The notes beneath the pieces were generated by a model. It saw only the letters and a list, made by a program, of their open reading frames with translations, was not told the DNA's origin and ran no database searches. Made by a program: the position numbers and the translations under genes. A DNA stretch of 64,000 nt. Origin: Rotaria macrura (Eukaryota; Rotifera; Eurotatoria; Philodinida; Philodinidae). Positions 1-14,197 of the stretch are shown here, piece after piece (positions within the stretch are counted from its first letter, which is position 1; every line of letters begins with the position of its first letter). The DNA lies in NCBI GenBank assembly GCA_900239685.1, contig OENT01000102.1, positions 62,001-126,000 of the forward strand, in the 5' to 3' direction.

Positions 1-1547
1 GTGATGGTTAAAGATATCAATCATTTTAGTTTTCGGTTTTATTTTCCTAATTTCTATTGCTTAGTTGCATTTTTCTTCATTTTCGTTTAATAACTAAAAA
101 AAATAATAATAATAACAATGATAATAATTGGTTGTTTGTTCTTTCTAGGTGAGTTCGACGGCATTGATGGTTCATCTACTTAATGACTATGATCAGATGG
201 CATATCTGATTATGGATTCTTTTTCTTCTATGTTTTTCCTTTCGTATTACGTTTATTTATTAACACTTGTTCATTTGTCAACACATTCTATTTTCGTAAA
301 ATGAACTTTATATGAACACAAAAAAAGAAAAAAAATACCAAACACTTAGAATATCATTTAATTGTTGATTATTTGTTATTTGTCATGCTATATCAAGTGC
401 AGCGTTCATTCTTTTTTCCTCTCGTTTTTTTTTGTGTATAAACGTTTAGAACTTATTTTTTGTATTACCATCATGTTAGTATTTGGAAAAACCACTTACA
501 CATTGTTCGTTCGGTTTTCTTTTGTTTGCGTGTATCGTAGAACAAGCTTTTCCTTTTTTCTGGGGATCTTTTAGTATTTGTTTCATTTATTGATTCTTCC
601 TTTATTTCCTCTTTCATTACAGTTGTAAAAATCGTTTCTTTTCTTTTTTTTGTTTATCTTCATGCGTTAACTGAAAGAAAAAACAAACAAACAAACATAG
701 AGAGAGACAAGAAGAAGATAGAAAGATATATACGAATACATATACATATGAACAAAAAAGACTACATTAGTGAAATAATATTCCTTATTCTAGACTTAAG
801 AAACACAGATAATAAATAGACTTTTGTTTTTCTGAATTTTTTCTTTTTCATTTATTTTCATAGAAAAAGAAATCTTTCGTTTTTAGAATATTATATTTAA
901 AACAGTAAGAAAATTAACAGGGATGAGGTTATTCACAAAAAAGAAACATTCTTTAGAGTACATTGCATTTTAAATATGGATTTTCATTAAAGGGCAGATA
1001 GTTGATTGCGTTCAATTCAACAACATCGGACTGCGTTGTGCATTATACTTTTGGAATCTCAATATAATTTTCTAATTGAAAACTACATGACTAGTCGAAT
1101 TCTCATTTTCCGTTTGATATTCGATAAAAATAGTCAGTCAGATACTAAAAGATTATCCCATGAGCTGAACTAAGATTTTTCAAGTATCCGAGTTTTACTA
1201 TAAAGAAGCAAAATTTCTTTTCGATAACATATAATCATCAAGACAAACAATACTAGCTGTTCACCTGTACATAGAGCCATTTCCTAAGTGTGAACAAATA
1301 GAAATATATATCTCAATTCTTCTTGTCTCTATATGTGTTTTGATTTAACAACATAACAATGCAGGATCGAGTCATATGCAACTGTGTGTATGAGTGCTTA
1401 GTTGATTACTTTCGCTTAACGTGTGGCATGATGTATTTTCATAATTAGCAAACAGTAGTTTTGTCTTGACACATATTGAAACATATACATATATACATAT
1501 ATATCTACTATCTTATGAGAATTTAAATAATAATTTTCACTTTTCAG
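1..1547 (+). other. Intronic or 5' flanking stretch upstream of the first supported spectraplakin exon
   Basis: Very AT-rich sequence with poly-T runs and no exon I can support. A good polypyrimidine-AG acceptor lies at 147-148, but neither open frame after it resembles a spectraplakin and no matching donor is clear. Because the first supported coding exon (1548) opens in phase 0 behind a normal acceptor, this is most likely the 3' part of a long intron of the spectraplakin gene, whose N-terminal CH and plakin exons would lie outside the window. Confidence 0.5.
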
Positions 1548-4500
1548 GAGCTGCTACCAGAATCAAACAATGATGATAATCAAAAATCCAATGAACTTAT
1601 TGAACACAAATCTGACGTATCCTATTATGTCCAACCGAATATATCAGTTTCTAATGAGCCACATGCATCAAAAAAAGAAAATACTAGTGATAATGATGAT
1701 GGAGATGTATTACCTACATCAATTACAAATGAATCAAGTTTCAATACTGTTGTAGAAAAAACGCCACCACAACAAGACGACGAAGAAGAAAGTATCGATC
1801 ATTCATTGAAGATTGATGATAGTGAAAAATCAATTGAGGTAAAGTTTTTTTCTTCGATTAAAATAAATTTTATTTAAGCATTAAAAAACTCTAAGCAGAC
1901 TACTAACAAGTAAAATAATCTCAATTAGAACATTTAAGCCGTACGTACATTGAATATCGAAGACTTGTGTTTTGTTTCAATAAATCTATTTACTAAATGA
2001 TTTATTTTGCTCAGATCATTATTACAATGATAAAATCAATACGTAAAACAAACCAAAATAATAATAAAAAATATACAATACATTCACAAGAACTTCTTTT
2101 TTTAACATTTCATATTTTTTTTCTTTATTAAACAAATCATTGCTGCTTGTTTTATGCACGTTTCGTTTACATTAATGAAATAGTTTTCTTTTGGGAAACA
2201 CATAGATTAAGATAATAAAAACGAAAATATCGATTTTTATTTTATTTAGAATGATGATAATCGGTTTATTGTCGATATGCATGATGCTGCTAATCGTTTA
2301 ACATCTTTACATGATCAATTAAATCAATATGTTTATCTAACCGACAATCTTGATGAACTTCGAGCTAATATTAAACAAATCAGAGTATGCCATAGGGTTT
2401 AAGACGAATATTTTGATTTCTATTTTATTTTCTGTTCTAGGCATTACATTCAGATGTTGAACAAGAAAAATCAACTATTGATAATTTGGCCGAACTTGCT
2501 AATAATATCAATCCTCAACTTGCTACTTTAAGTCAAGATCTAGAAGAAAAACGTATCGAAGTAAGTTTACATATATATATATATATATATGTCTATATAT
2601 AACTGAATCAAATACTATCTAATGACAATGATTTAATAAGTAAAGTACAATTTTTTTGACCAATCTTTACTAAACAGTGTCAAATTGAAAACCTAAAGAG
2701 AATCTCAAATCAGCATAGAAGCTATATTATAGAGCATTTTCCATTGAATATCTTTCAGATACAGCATGTTACACGACTAGAAAATTTATCTTAGTCTTTT
2801 CATTGTAGTTTTAATAATGAATGAAAATGTTTTTTTTTCTTATTGAAAGTTTGAAGCATTTCGATTATGTATCCATGCACAGACAAGTGAATGATTCAAA
2901 AATCGTAAATATCCGTCGTCCCAAAATCTTGACTTAACCTAATTTAAAAGTGCTAGCATGCCATAAGAGACACGCCCACACAACCCTTTGAATATTGCTA
3001 TTCGCGTTATGAAATGATGCACTGTATATATCTAGAATACACCATAAACCATTGACATGTTTGAACATAGACTTGACATCAAGTCTTAACAATAGTTAGC
3101 ATAATAATGAATGATTATCAAAACGATTTGAATTCTTTCTTTTATTAGATTGCCGATATCAATAGAGGTTTAAATGATATAATCGAACAATTTACAGATC
3201 AAGTTGATCAATTTAATCGTGAACATAATCGTTTAAGTCATTGGCTTGAAATCAATGATAAAGAAATACGAAAACCTTTACAATTGGATACATTAAAAAA
3301 TGCTAATGAAAATTTTCAAACTATACTAATAGAAGCAATTAATTTACAAAATGATCTGAAAAATCTTCAAGAGCATTTACAATTAATTGATGTCACTATA
3401 CAAGATTTCGAACAAGCAACGGGAAATACGGATGGTGGAAAATCAGCTAATATCTATAAGCAACTTCAACAACGTTTTGATTTATTATCAACAAACTATA
3501 TAGATTTTCTTAAACGTTGTCAACAAGTATCGGATCAATGTGAACGTTATTTGTTAACCTACAATGAAGTCAATGATCTTAATGAACAAATTGTTAAATC
3601 AATGAATGAATTCGATCGACATCTAGCAGCAAATGTCGATCAGCAACAAGTACAATTTTTTTGTTCTATCGATAGAAATCTTAATTTTTTCCCTATAGGA
3701 TGATAACAAATTGCAAGTTATTTTACTTAATGTACAACAACAGTTGGATAAATTAAGTATGCTTGCAACACACGAACCAAGTTCACCATCAATAATCGTC
3801 TCATCAAGTCAGCACATACAAAATCAAATAAAAGAACATGTATGTTAAGATATTGTTTGGACACAAAAAAAAACATGCTCTCAACGTTCACTACTATCAT
3901 ACTATAGTTTTGAAAAAACAAAAGATAATGTTTTTGTCGTATAGGACTATAGGATGTTTCTTGGAAAAGATACTTGATCTTAGCGGTATGAATGTATATA
4001 TCACAATAAGAATTCTTCTTTTCTCTAAAATAATTCCATTGATGCACCATTAAGTAACACTAAGTAGCAATCGAATAACACATTGATAACATTTTTAACA
4101 CTTGTGCTCTTTCGATTTCATGATAGAACTACTTTCTTTGTGCGATGCACTGTTTCAAATTCAATATTATATTGAGAATTACAGCAAATTAACTACAAAT
4201 GTAGTTCACACAATGAGATTTGAAATAGGAATTTCTCATATGCAGAAAAAAAATATTTGACTTTAGATTAACAATCGTCATCTTGTGAAGATGACGATTA
4301 TTCTGTGACCAGAATGTTGTTCATGGTGTGAGCATAGAAAAGGTAGCTAATAAACTTCTCTAGAGCGATTTTCTTATATGAGCATTCGATCATAAATTAT
4401 CACAAACATACTAACTTCAAACTACTATACTCATCAAACGATATGAGAAATAAAATTTTGTGAATCAACTTCAAATTTTACACTTATTCAATTCTTCTCA

Positions 4501-7500
4501 CCATTAATCTATTGAATCAGTTCTAATAATTGTTTATCTTCGACATAACGAATATTCAAAATTTCTAAAGAAGCACATCTCTGCATTACTAAAACAGCTA
4601 AACCTTTTTTCGATCTACTAATCTTATTCAATACTTTGTACGTGTTAATATATTCTAATCTAAATCATATCTTCAACCACATCAAGGTTCGAAAAGTTAA
4701 ATCACTATTAAATTAACTATTCATCAAATGAACATTGCCTCTGTCGACGACACACATTGAGATTGTTTTCCTCGATCATATATAATGAATACTATTTCAA
4801 ACTATACAACGCTGACAATAATAAAAAAATATCAAAACTTTCGACTCCGGAAAATGACATTGGTGTGTAAGGACAGAAACACAATGACATTTCTATATAA
4901 ATGGAAAGAAAAGTAGTCAACTAAATTTTATTTATTTAGCTTTGCACGTTACTTGATGATCATATTCAACATTATAACGATGCTCAAAAAGGTTTACTAC
5001 ATAATTTCGAATTATTAGAACAATATAATCATGAACGTCAAACACTAAAAGAACGCATAGATGAATTAAAACATTGGTTAATATCTTATACAGATAAGTC
5101 ATTAAATGCCAATGATTTATTTACTAAACCGTTATCGTTGAAACGTTTAAAACTTGATGAACAAATAATAAATTTTCGTCAATTCTATGCTCAACTATTA
5201 ATACGTCGTCATTCATTTGAAACTGATATTAATACAAAATTGAATAGTGAACAATTATTTGATAATGACGATAGAAATAATATTGAATTCATAAATCAAT
5301 CATTTCAATTATTAGATGAACAAGCTAATCAATGTAACGAACGTATCAATCGTTTATCAACACATTTAAATGAATTTCATCTAGAACATGGGCATTTACT
5401 TGATAATTATTCAAAGCGTTTACGTCTCTACAGTGAACATATTGAACAGAATGATGATATTAATTTTTCAACATTACAATTATTATTCAATAATAATAAT
5501 GAATTAATTATTGATCATACATTCTACGAACAATTAATAAAAGACTTGATCGAAACAAATCATATTGAAGATGAAAATGAAATCTATCAATGTAAAAAAC
5601 AATTAGATGACCTTCAAAAACAATATGAAAAATTTCAAAATGATTTAAAATTAACATTGGATAAACGCGAAAATATATTAAATGAATATGAAGCAACGAA
5701 AAATTCTTTACAAGAATGGTTATTAACAACTGACCGTTTATTAAAACAACAACCAACAGAATTAACAATTCTAGCATGTCAAAAATTATTAAATGAACAT
5801 TCAAATATGCCTATTGAAAAAATTAAATCATTAAATCAACAATTAATTGAATTTTATTCAACAGCAAATCTTACACATTTATATGAACAATTGAAATTAG
5901 ATAAAAACATTGAACATAATAATAATATAAGAAAAATTTTTCAACGACAAACAGATGAATTAATCGATAGTTATTTATTAATTAAAGATAAAATTGTTCA
6001 ACATATGAATTTATTGGAAAAAATTCAACAACTAACAAATCAATATCAACTAGCTAAACAAAAAGCTGAATTTTGTATTGAACGAGCCAAAGAATTAGCT
6101 ACATTAGAAGAAAATACAATACTTCCATTAGACAATCAACAAATTGAGATTATGTTAAAAAAATACAAAGTAAATTTTCAAAATAGAAATTCTTGTAAAA
6201 ATGAATAAAACGTTGTACCAACTGATAGCAATGAATATGCATACGAATCTTGATGTTGAGTAACTCATCTATGATCAATCTACATCAAAGTTTTTTCAGT
6301 CTGGCTCACTCAAGCTGGCTCAAGATCAATTTCTAACATAGAAATTATGCCTAGTCTTGAGATGAATACATTGATAGTATAATTTCGAGATAGAATCTTC
6401 TAAAACACTAATACTGTCTGTGTTACACTTGGCTACGATTTTAATCGATCAATAGATCGTGGCAATCTATACATTTCTTCAAGTACGGCGATCGAATGAA
6501 GATATTTTGATATAGAATTTTTGCGTACAGATAGATTTATTTGTATGACAAGAATGTTCTTTCAAATTGCGATACTATTTATAACTATCAAAAATTGTAC
6601 ATGAAATATTCAAGAATTTCGTATGATTAAATACTTCTTTGGAGTCTCTTAGTTAGGTTTTCCTAGAAACTATAATAGCTATGTTGAAATGGGTTTAAGT
6701 TCACTGCAGGTTAGATATAGTTCTCAAATAGTTGTATTCAAATGACCGCTAAATCGATTAATATTTTCTATGTCACAACCTTAATTTTGATATACTAAAC
6801 ATAGGACATAGCCGATCAATTCAAATTCATGTCTCCTTCAATTGATGAATATAAAACATGTGGTTTTACATTAATCAATACTGCTCAACGATATATGGAT
6901 ACTGAACGTGTGCAAAATGAAATAACTGCTATGGGTAAAAAACTGACTATTTTCTTTAGTTTTTAATAGAATGAAGTCTATTCTACTTATTTTTTGCATT
7001 GAAGATAAATCATGGTCAGAATATATTGAATATATTCTTGATACAATCGATTATATACAATTACATCAAGAAGATTTACTTGAGTTTCATCAATTATCAA
7101 ATGATTTAATCAATGTACTCAATGAAAAACAAATACAAATGACAACAATAAATTCTGAAGAATTAAAAGCATTTCATGATGATTTAGAAAAATATTATGA
7201 TCAAGTTGAATTAATCAATCAAAAAGGTGAACTTCTATTACAAAGTTCAGCTATTAATTTAAATGATGACAATGAAAATAAAATCGAACATTTATTAGAA
7301 ACGATTAATCGTAATTATGATAGTTTAACAATTAAGACACAATTTCACATTGAAAATATGAACGATATTCAACAATCTTCGCAATTACCAACACCATCGA
7401 TAACAGCAACGACAACAACAACAACAACAACAACAGAAGTAGAAGAACAAGTACGTAGAAAATCAAACGAATAAGATATTTACAACTTATATTTTCATAT

Positions 7501-10500
7501 ATGTGTGTATAGATTTCTCCAGAAATAACAAATAGACTAACAGATGAACTCCGTCAGCATCTTGACGAAACTGTTTTAGCTATGAATGAATTATCAGAAT
7601 TATTAGTATCATCAACAAATGAGACTATATCTGCACAGCCAATTAAACTAAGTGAACAATTACTTGACAATGCTACAGTTCAAAATGAATTAGAACGACG
7701 TAAAATTGCACTTGAACAATTACATTCAAATATTGAAACGTTAAAACATATGGTGATCAATCCTGACGACATTGAATCCATGAAAGGTTAGTATCTGTTT
7801 GTCATATTGTAGGAAGGTTTCACATTTCGATTGTTGAGTGATTAAAAAGAAAACTTGGTCGAACATGTTAGAATTAATTAATGGATTTTCTTAATATTGC
7901 ATTCAACCTAAAGATCTGTATTAAAAAGTTCTCGTTAACAATTATCCTACACAGGTTGAAGGTGTTTATCTGTTGAATCGATCCTTTCGTGGGACTTTCG
8001 TCAGAAAATTAGATATTAAAAGATACACTGAGCCGAGAGTTTTTCACTCTAAAACTTACTAGAATCTTTTTCTTACAAAATATGTAAAAACTATCAAATT
8101 TAGATACTCGATATCAGATCTTCTAATTATAATTAAAATCAGACAAGATGTTTCATTTCGCAATGAAGAGACTGTAGAACTACAAGAGTTCGAATTCATC
8201 AAGACATAGGAGTTCAAATAGTTAGATAGAAAGGTAACCCCGCATCGGTAGTTTGTATGAATGGTTTCAAAATTTTTTAAACTTTCCATTCATCATCTAA
8301 AAAGTTAGCCAGTATAGATAGACGTGTGCATATAAGTTGATTTGAAATAAAGAGCGATACATCTGAGTAGTTTTTTCCGAAAACAGGAGAGTCGAAGAAA
8401 ATCTTACAAATAAATGCTAAGCAGTATTTCGCATGATTTTAGCTCTTGATGAAAAATACAATGAATTAAATGATCATTGGTCGATAATGAAGAAAGCTAA
8501 TGATATTCGTACAGAAAATCTTCTATTAACACAAACATGTGCTAATACATATTGGTCACAACACAATGAACTATCAGCATTTCTCACTAATATTGATAAA
8601 CAATTATCAAAAATTCGTCCACGTTCAACATCACGTGAACATATTGAACACGAAAAAGAAAAATTTCAACAATTAATGGATGATTTTTCAAATAATGAAA
8701 TTAAATTTAAAGAAATTCTTCAACAACATTGTGCACTTCTATTAACATTATTATCCAATAATCCAGAAGAAACCGATGATATTCACCGCAGTTTTAATGA
8801 ATTAGAACAAGAATGGAATCGTGTTGAAACAAATTTAAATACACGTGACAATCAATTAGCACAAGCTATGATTGAATCCAATGAATTTAATACTAAGTTA
8901 GAACGTGTCACGACATGGTTTGATGACACAACATTTCCCATATCAATTGATAATAATAATGAATTTGAACGTATTCGAATATTTAAAGAACATTTAGATT
9001 GTAAATATCTCGATATAATTAATTTGAAACAAGATTATACTGATATTGAACAACATAAACAACAAAGAACTGATGGAACGATTCAACAAGATGAACATGA
9101 TATGGACGAAACTGAAAAAACAAATCTTGTCGAAGATCATTTGATCAATATCGATTCGAAATGGACACAATTGAATGAAAAAATACAAGAACAGTACGTT
9201 TAACGAAGATTTCTCAATAATTTCTTAAACTTTAAGGATCCTAACAGATGTTTTCCAATCAATCTTTTTGTTTTTCCTGAGCAATAGTATTACACACATG
9301 AGAGATTTTCTGAAAAAAATGATCTCGCTCTTATTTCTGAGTCAGAAAAATTTTCTTTTCAAAGTTTTTCACTAAACTCCTGTGAAATGCCTGAAAACAA
9401 GACTTTTTGATTAGTGACTTTCAGTCTAATTGAGTCTCGTTCCAGTGAGCAGTGTAAAACAGATGTACTGCTAAATTTTTAGCCAAATACGAATGCTTAT
9501 CACTATACATCGAATATTAAAATTCTACTAAAGACTTGACTTTATTCTTTGAAACGAAAAACCGTTAACGACCGTCTTACTCCATTTTTCATAAAGTGGC
9601 ATGGGACATAAATGCGGATCAAAGATATTTAAATTATCACACAACTCATTATCATACGATGACATAGACAATCTGTTTTTCTATTTCAATAGCGATCAGC
9701 TCATTACAAAATAAAATAGCACACCTTCTTAGTTTACAGTTTCAAAATAGACTTATGACGATCAATATTGTTCGTAGCAGAATGTGATTCGCGTATTTTC
9801 GAATCAGAAAAACATATCTCAACAGAATTTAGTATTTCCAATTAATACATATACAAAAATGGAGTGAAACGAACAACAAACTCCAGTTTATGACGACAAA
9901 AACTAACATGTGCAGACTATGGAGAAGAAATTCAATAATAATTGATCAAGTCGTTTGATAAGCTGATTTCGATGCTGTCCTTTTAATTTTCTCGAGCCAG
10001 TCGTCAGTCAAGCTTATGAAAAATTATCTGTTCATTGAATACAAATGATGAAGCCGACTGCAGTAACTGCTTCATCTTTTAGGCTTCTGTGTAGTGAGCA
10101 CATTTTTTATTTCAAATTTTGTTATTCTTGTTTATAATAACAGTTCAATTAAATTGAGGGATTTCGAAAACTATGGTAATTACTTTATTGCTAAGCTTGT
10201 AGACATTTAATTTTGACTAAGTAGAATGAATCATTTTCCAAAGTAGATTTTTTGATTGCAAAATTTATATCTTTCAATAGAAAACTAAATGCATTAAAAT
10301 TACATGTTTCAATTTTCAAATAAAGTATTCGTGTTTGTTTATTTCAGTAAGACTCTTATTTATGAAACAGCACTTCGTCAAAATCGTGTAGATGATGTCA
10401 TTACTGATATAACAAGATCGTTAGATAATTGTTCATCAAAATTATCAGTTCTTAACAATACTTCATTGGATATTAATTCTAATGATATGAAACAAATCGA

Positions 10501-13500
10501 AATATCTATAGCTAAACTTCGAATTCTTTTAAATGACATTGAATTAATATCTTATGATATTGAACAATTGAAACAAAGTTCAACGGAGGATCAAAATTTC
10601 ATTTCATCGGTAAATAATCAATGGGAAGATTTACTTAAACAAGCAACTGATAAATATAATTCTTTGGAAAATAAATTAGAAATTATGAAATTAAAACAAA
10701 GAACAATTGATCATATCTATTACGAATTGGATTTAATTGATAAACAAGTGAATGAAAGTACAATAAATACAAGATTTCCTTTACTCGTTGAACGGTTAGA
10801 ATTCATTGAAGAAGAAATGAATAAAGAATTCCCCAATGATAATGATAATCAACAAATGGAAGAATTAAAAAGTAAGAGACTAAAATGCCTATTCAAACTA
10901 TGAACAATCTTGATTTGATCATGGTCGTTTTCAAATAATTGCTAGTATAGAAAAAAAGATTTGTAGGATATGCTGTTTGTTGAATTTGAATGAACGATAG
11001 AAATGACTTTTTAATTCTTTGCATTACAATCGCCAGAGTTAGTCTGTTGTTGTTTACGATCATTGCCAATGAATTCGTGGTATAGTAGTTGAAATAGAAC
11101 TAAAGTGAGAATGATGAAGTGACTTTTCAAATTTTTTTCTAATGAGAATATTTAAACGAATAATTGAAACGAGTAACTATCTATAAATTCAAAGTAGATC
11201 ACATTTTAAATGTGAACCAGTTATAAAAACTCGCTACAAACAAGAAATTCAGATCTATTGATTTATCTTATGAAAAATGTGATTAAATCTTACACGTGTC
11301 TGAAAATGATTTTCTTGTCATAGACAACAGTAGTTATATTCTTTTTTAAAATTTTATAGGTAATTCTTAGATATTAATCAATATCAAAAATAAAATTTTG
11401 CTGCTTGAAATACGACTGTGAATACCTAAGACTAATTTTTAACATTGGAGTAAACCCTAGACTGAAATATTTGAGTATTAGAGTGAAATAGAACTCTCAG
11501 ATTTAGATAAAGACACTTGTCGAAGAATATGGAAGAATGAAGCCAGTGCTATCAAATATCTCTTACGACTTTGAATATTGAGCTAAACGAATTTCGTTCA
11601 CGATGTCTTGTCTACCAGTATCTAGTGAAGAAAACGCCGGTAAATGTATTTCATCTTCTCTGCTAACACACTCAGATGTACTGCAATCCAACTGCAGCAC
11701 AGTCGTTTTTTCATGCTAACTATAACAGCTATATCGATAATAGTAACTCGACAGCTTGTATTTAACCATAAAAGAAAAATCGATGATAATCTTGAAGGGA
11801 CATACTATGATTCGCATGTATTTCTTTTTACTTGTCTTAATAGAACGCTTGATTGATGTTAAACAGCGAACATTAACCAAAGGGCAAGAGCTAATTGAAC
11901 TAGCTCATTCAATTGATTTGTTTCATTCATCATTACAAAAATTTACTGAATGGTTAACTGAAACAGAACGTTATTTAAATAATTTAAAACCTGTACAACG
12001 TCGCTTTGCTTTAATTCAAACATTATTAAAACAAATCGATGATCATGATTTATTTCAATTGCAATTACAAACTTATAAAGAACATCTTATCGATTTAGAT
12101 AAATTAGCAACACATTTAAAATTTGTTTCACCTAAAACTGATTCGATCTATATAAGAAATTCCTTAATTGCTGTACAATCACGTTGGCAAAAAATTTTGA
12201 CACGTACAACCGAACGAACAAAAGAGTTACAGAAAGCTTTTCAAGAAACTAAAAAGGTACTACAATATTTGAGAAAAATGATTTTTTTTAAATTGAATTC
12301 TAACAAATAGACTATACGACCTGAAGTCACAGATATCGATCGAATAAAAAATGAAGTTAATCGACAAGCATCACTTTGTACATGTTCAAAAAAATATGAT
12401 GTACAACAAGTTGCTGAAGGACGATATAGAGTAACTATAATCAAGAGACTTTAAAAGCAAAGAGGATATTTTCCGATATTAAAAATAAATTTCAATTTAG
12501 TTTGGTGAATCACAAAGTCTTCGTCTTGTTCGCATACTTCGTTCGACGGTCATGGTAAGAGTTGGCGGTGGTTGGACAGCACTTGACGAATTTCTTGTTC
12601 GACATGATCCATGCAGAGGTAAAATATTTATATGTATATATAATGCCGCCTCCTCCTCAACCTATTGTGTACTACAAAAGTTTTCACCGTCCAAACATTC
12701 AATTATGAATCTATTCGATCATATTGATTCATTCAACAAACTATCTGAACATACGTTAGCTTTCCCTCAATTCATTGAATCTCCTTACTGATTCCATATT
12801 GTTCATTGAGATGATAACAAAAGAAAGCTCTAGTTTAACAGATTGGAAACTAATGCTCGATGCTGATTCGTCATTCTCCATTAGCTTGTTAACCAGCTGT
12901 AATTCTACAAAATAGATATGAAATTCTTTAAATTTCCAGTCGAATATTTAAAGACCTATCCTAATTTAACTTTCACATACCTATTCTGGCTAGAAAAAGA
13001 ATTCTGATGGCAATTTTTGTGCTTTCGAGTCGATTATCAGAGTTTAATTTTGAATTTAATTATAAGCCAACGGAATTATTTATCGAATCCAGACGAATGA
13101 AATCATAATATACAATAGAATGTTCGTTAAATAATCAGCATGTTGAGAAAAGAAACAATGAAAAAACTTTTGTAGTACATTAACATAATAAAAATCATTT
13201 CCATACAGGAATGCATACGTACAATCGAATTTTGACGGCTGTTGCTGCAGGTACCTTTTATCTGTTCTATCCTTTTCTTTTGAACATATTGCTTCCGAAA
13301 GAACACCTTCATCAAGCTTTTATTTTGCTTTGCTTTTCTCTAAAATCACATTTTATAGGACGTCTTTATTATCTGCCAGAATATCAATCAGGTGATAGTA
13401 GGTTTTTGCATCAAATGCTGTGTTGTGTTTTCTCTTAATTTGATTGTTGTCACTGATGCTCTTGTTTTTGTGTTTGGTGATTTGTCTGTTGCCAAGAATG

Positions 13501-14192
13501 AATTTAATATGTTGTTGCTATGTTTTTCCTTACAGCCAAAGGTCGTACCAATTATGAATTGCATCCAGAAAGTTATGCTTTACGTGATGGTGTCGCTCAA
13601 ACGATGACATTATTTAAACCAAGACTTGTTACTGTTCATCGACCAACGTGTCTATTTCATCAGCAAAAATTAGCAGCAACTGGATCATCAAGACAATCAC
13701 CTGTGACAACACCCATACGAGTAAAATCTCTTCTATTTAGTTTCTGTTGAGTCGTTGAATTTAATTTCTACAAAGGGTACAAAGGATAAATCACGCCGAA
13801 CATCATCAGCTGTTTCCACAACGCAACAACAAAACCAACAACAGCAACAACAATATTCAACATTGATCGGAGATTTATCTCCATCAGGCGATGATCTTTC
13901 AACGTCACCTCATGTTCTTAGTAAGCCAATTTTGTCAAAGTAGCAATTTAACGATACTTTCCTTTCAATAGGTGATTCCGAAGCAAAACCATCACACATA
14001 CCGATAGCTGTAGTTGCAACGACTCCGTTAACATCAACATTAAGTCGAACATCAAGTCGTGAAAGTGTTCTTTCTGAACATTCGATCGCATCGACATCCT
14101 CAACGCAGCAGCGACGACCAAGTAAACTTCCGTTACCTGTATCTCGACAGAAGAAAACAACCAATGGTACAACGCCAGTAAAAAATTCTTAA
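1548..14192 (+). CDS. Spectraplakin (MACF1/dystonin/Shot family), 3' part: spectrin rod, GAS2 domain, C-terminal tail
   Basis: Cytolinker that joins actin to microtubules; this is the microtubule-binding end. Exons in matching phase: 1548-1838, 2250-2384, 2441-2560, 3149-3649, 3699-3839, 4940-6169, 6805-6934, 7005-7450, 7513-7786, 8443-9193, 10348-10871, 11844-12256, 12311-12430, 12501-12618, 13536-13720, 13776-13920, 13972-14192, about 1914 residues. The first exon is acidic and Ser/Asn-rich. Then about 1550 residues of helical Gln/Leu/Asn-rich sequence with Trp every 100 or so residues (HWLEI, HWLIS, EWLLT, TYWSQ, EWLTE) form some 14 spectrin repeats. The GAS2 domain is split over 12311-12430 and 12501-12618; it has the Cys pair LCTCSKK, then [25 protein letters not shown] and [11 protein letters not shown], and continues in AKGRTNYEL. 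The tail is Ser/Thr/Gln-rich and basic, with SKLP near the end. The EF-hand pair normally before GAS2 is absent. N-terminal exons lie outside the window. Confidence 0.93.
4273..4299. repeat. Perfect 12-bp stem / 3-nt loop hairpin in an intron
   Basis: AATCGTCATCTT, then GTG, then AAGATGACGATT. It lies in the 1.1 kb intron between the exons ending at 3839 and starting at 4940. No other motif nearby explains it. Confidence 0.6.
13209..13250 (+). other. Candidate cassette exon A of the spectraplakin, 42 nt, phase 1 on both sides
   Basis: Between the GAS2 exon ending at 12618 (phase 1) and the exon starting at 13536 lies a 42-nt stretch bounded by CAG and GTACCT, open in the required frame and encoding [13 protein letters not shown] plus split codons. 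Inclusion or skipping would keep the frame. Vertebrate dystonin/MACF1 isoforms are known to carry an optional insert at this junction between DPCR and the KGRTN segment, which supports a real alternative exon. Transcript evidence is needed. Confidence 0.45.
13359..13391 (+). other. Candidate cassette microexon B of the spectraplakin, 33 nt, phase 1 on both sides
   Basis: A second frame-neutral candidate in the same 917-base intron. The acceptor TTTTATAG is at 13351-13358 and the donor GTGATAG at 13392. It encodes [10 protein letters not shown] between split codons. Like candidate A it could be included alone, with A, or not at all. The donor is weaker than those of the constitutive exons. Confidence 0.35.
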
Positions 14193-14197
14193 ATAAA
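14192..14197 (+). promoter_or_regulatory. Polyadenylation signal AATAAA overlapping the spectraplakin stop codon
   Basis: The stop TAA at 14190-14192 shares its last base with a canonical AATAAA, implying an extremely short 3' UTR unless a later signal is used. A T-rich region follows from 14230. Confidence 0.5.

Noticed and set aside
147-306. A good splice acceptor followed by open frames, possibly an upstream spectraplakin exon.
   Set aside because: Neither frame resembles the family and there is no matching donor that joins in phase to the exon at 1548.
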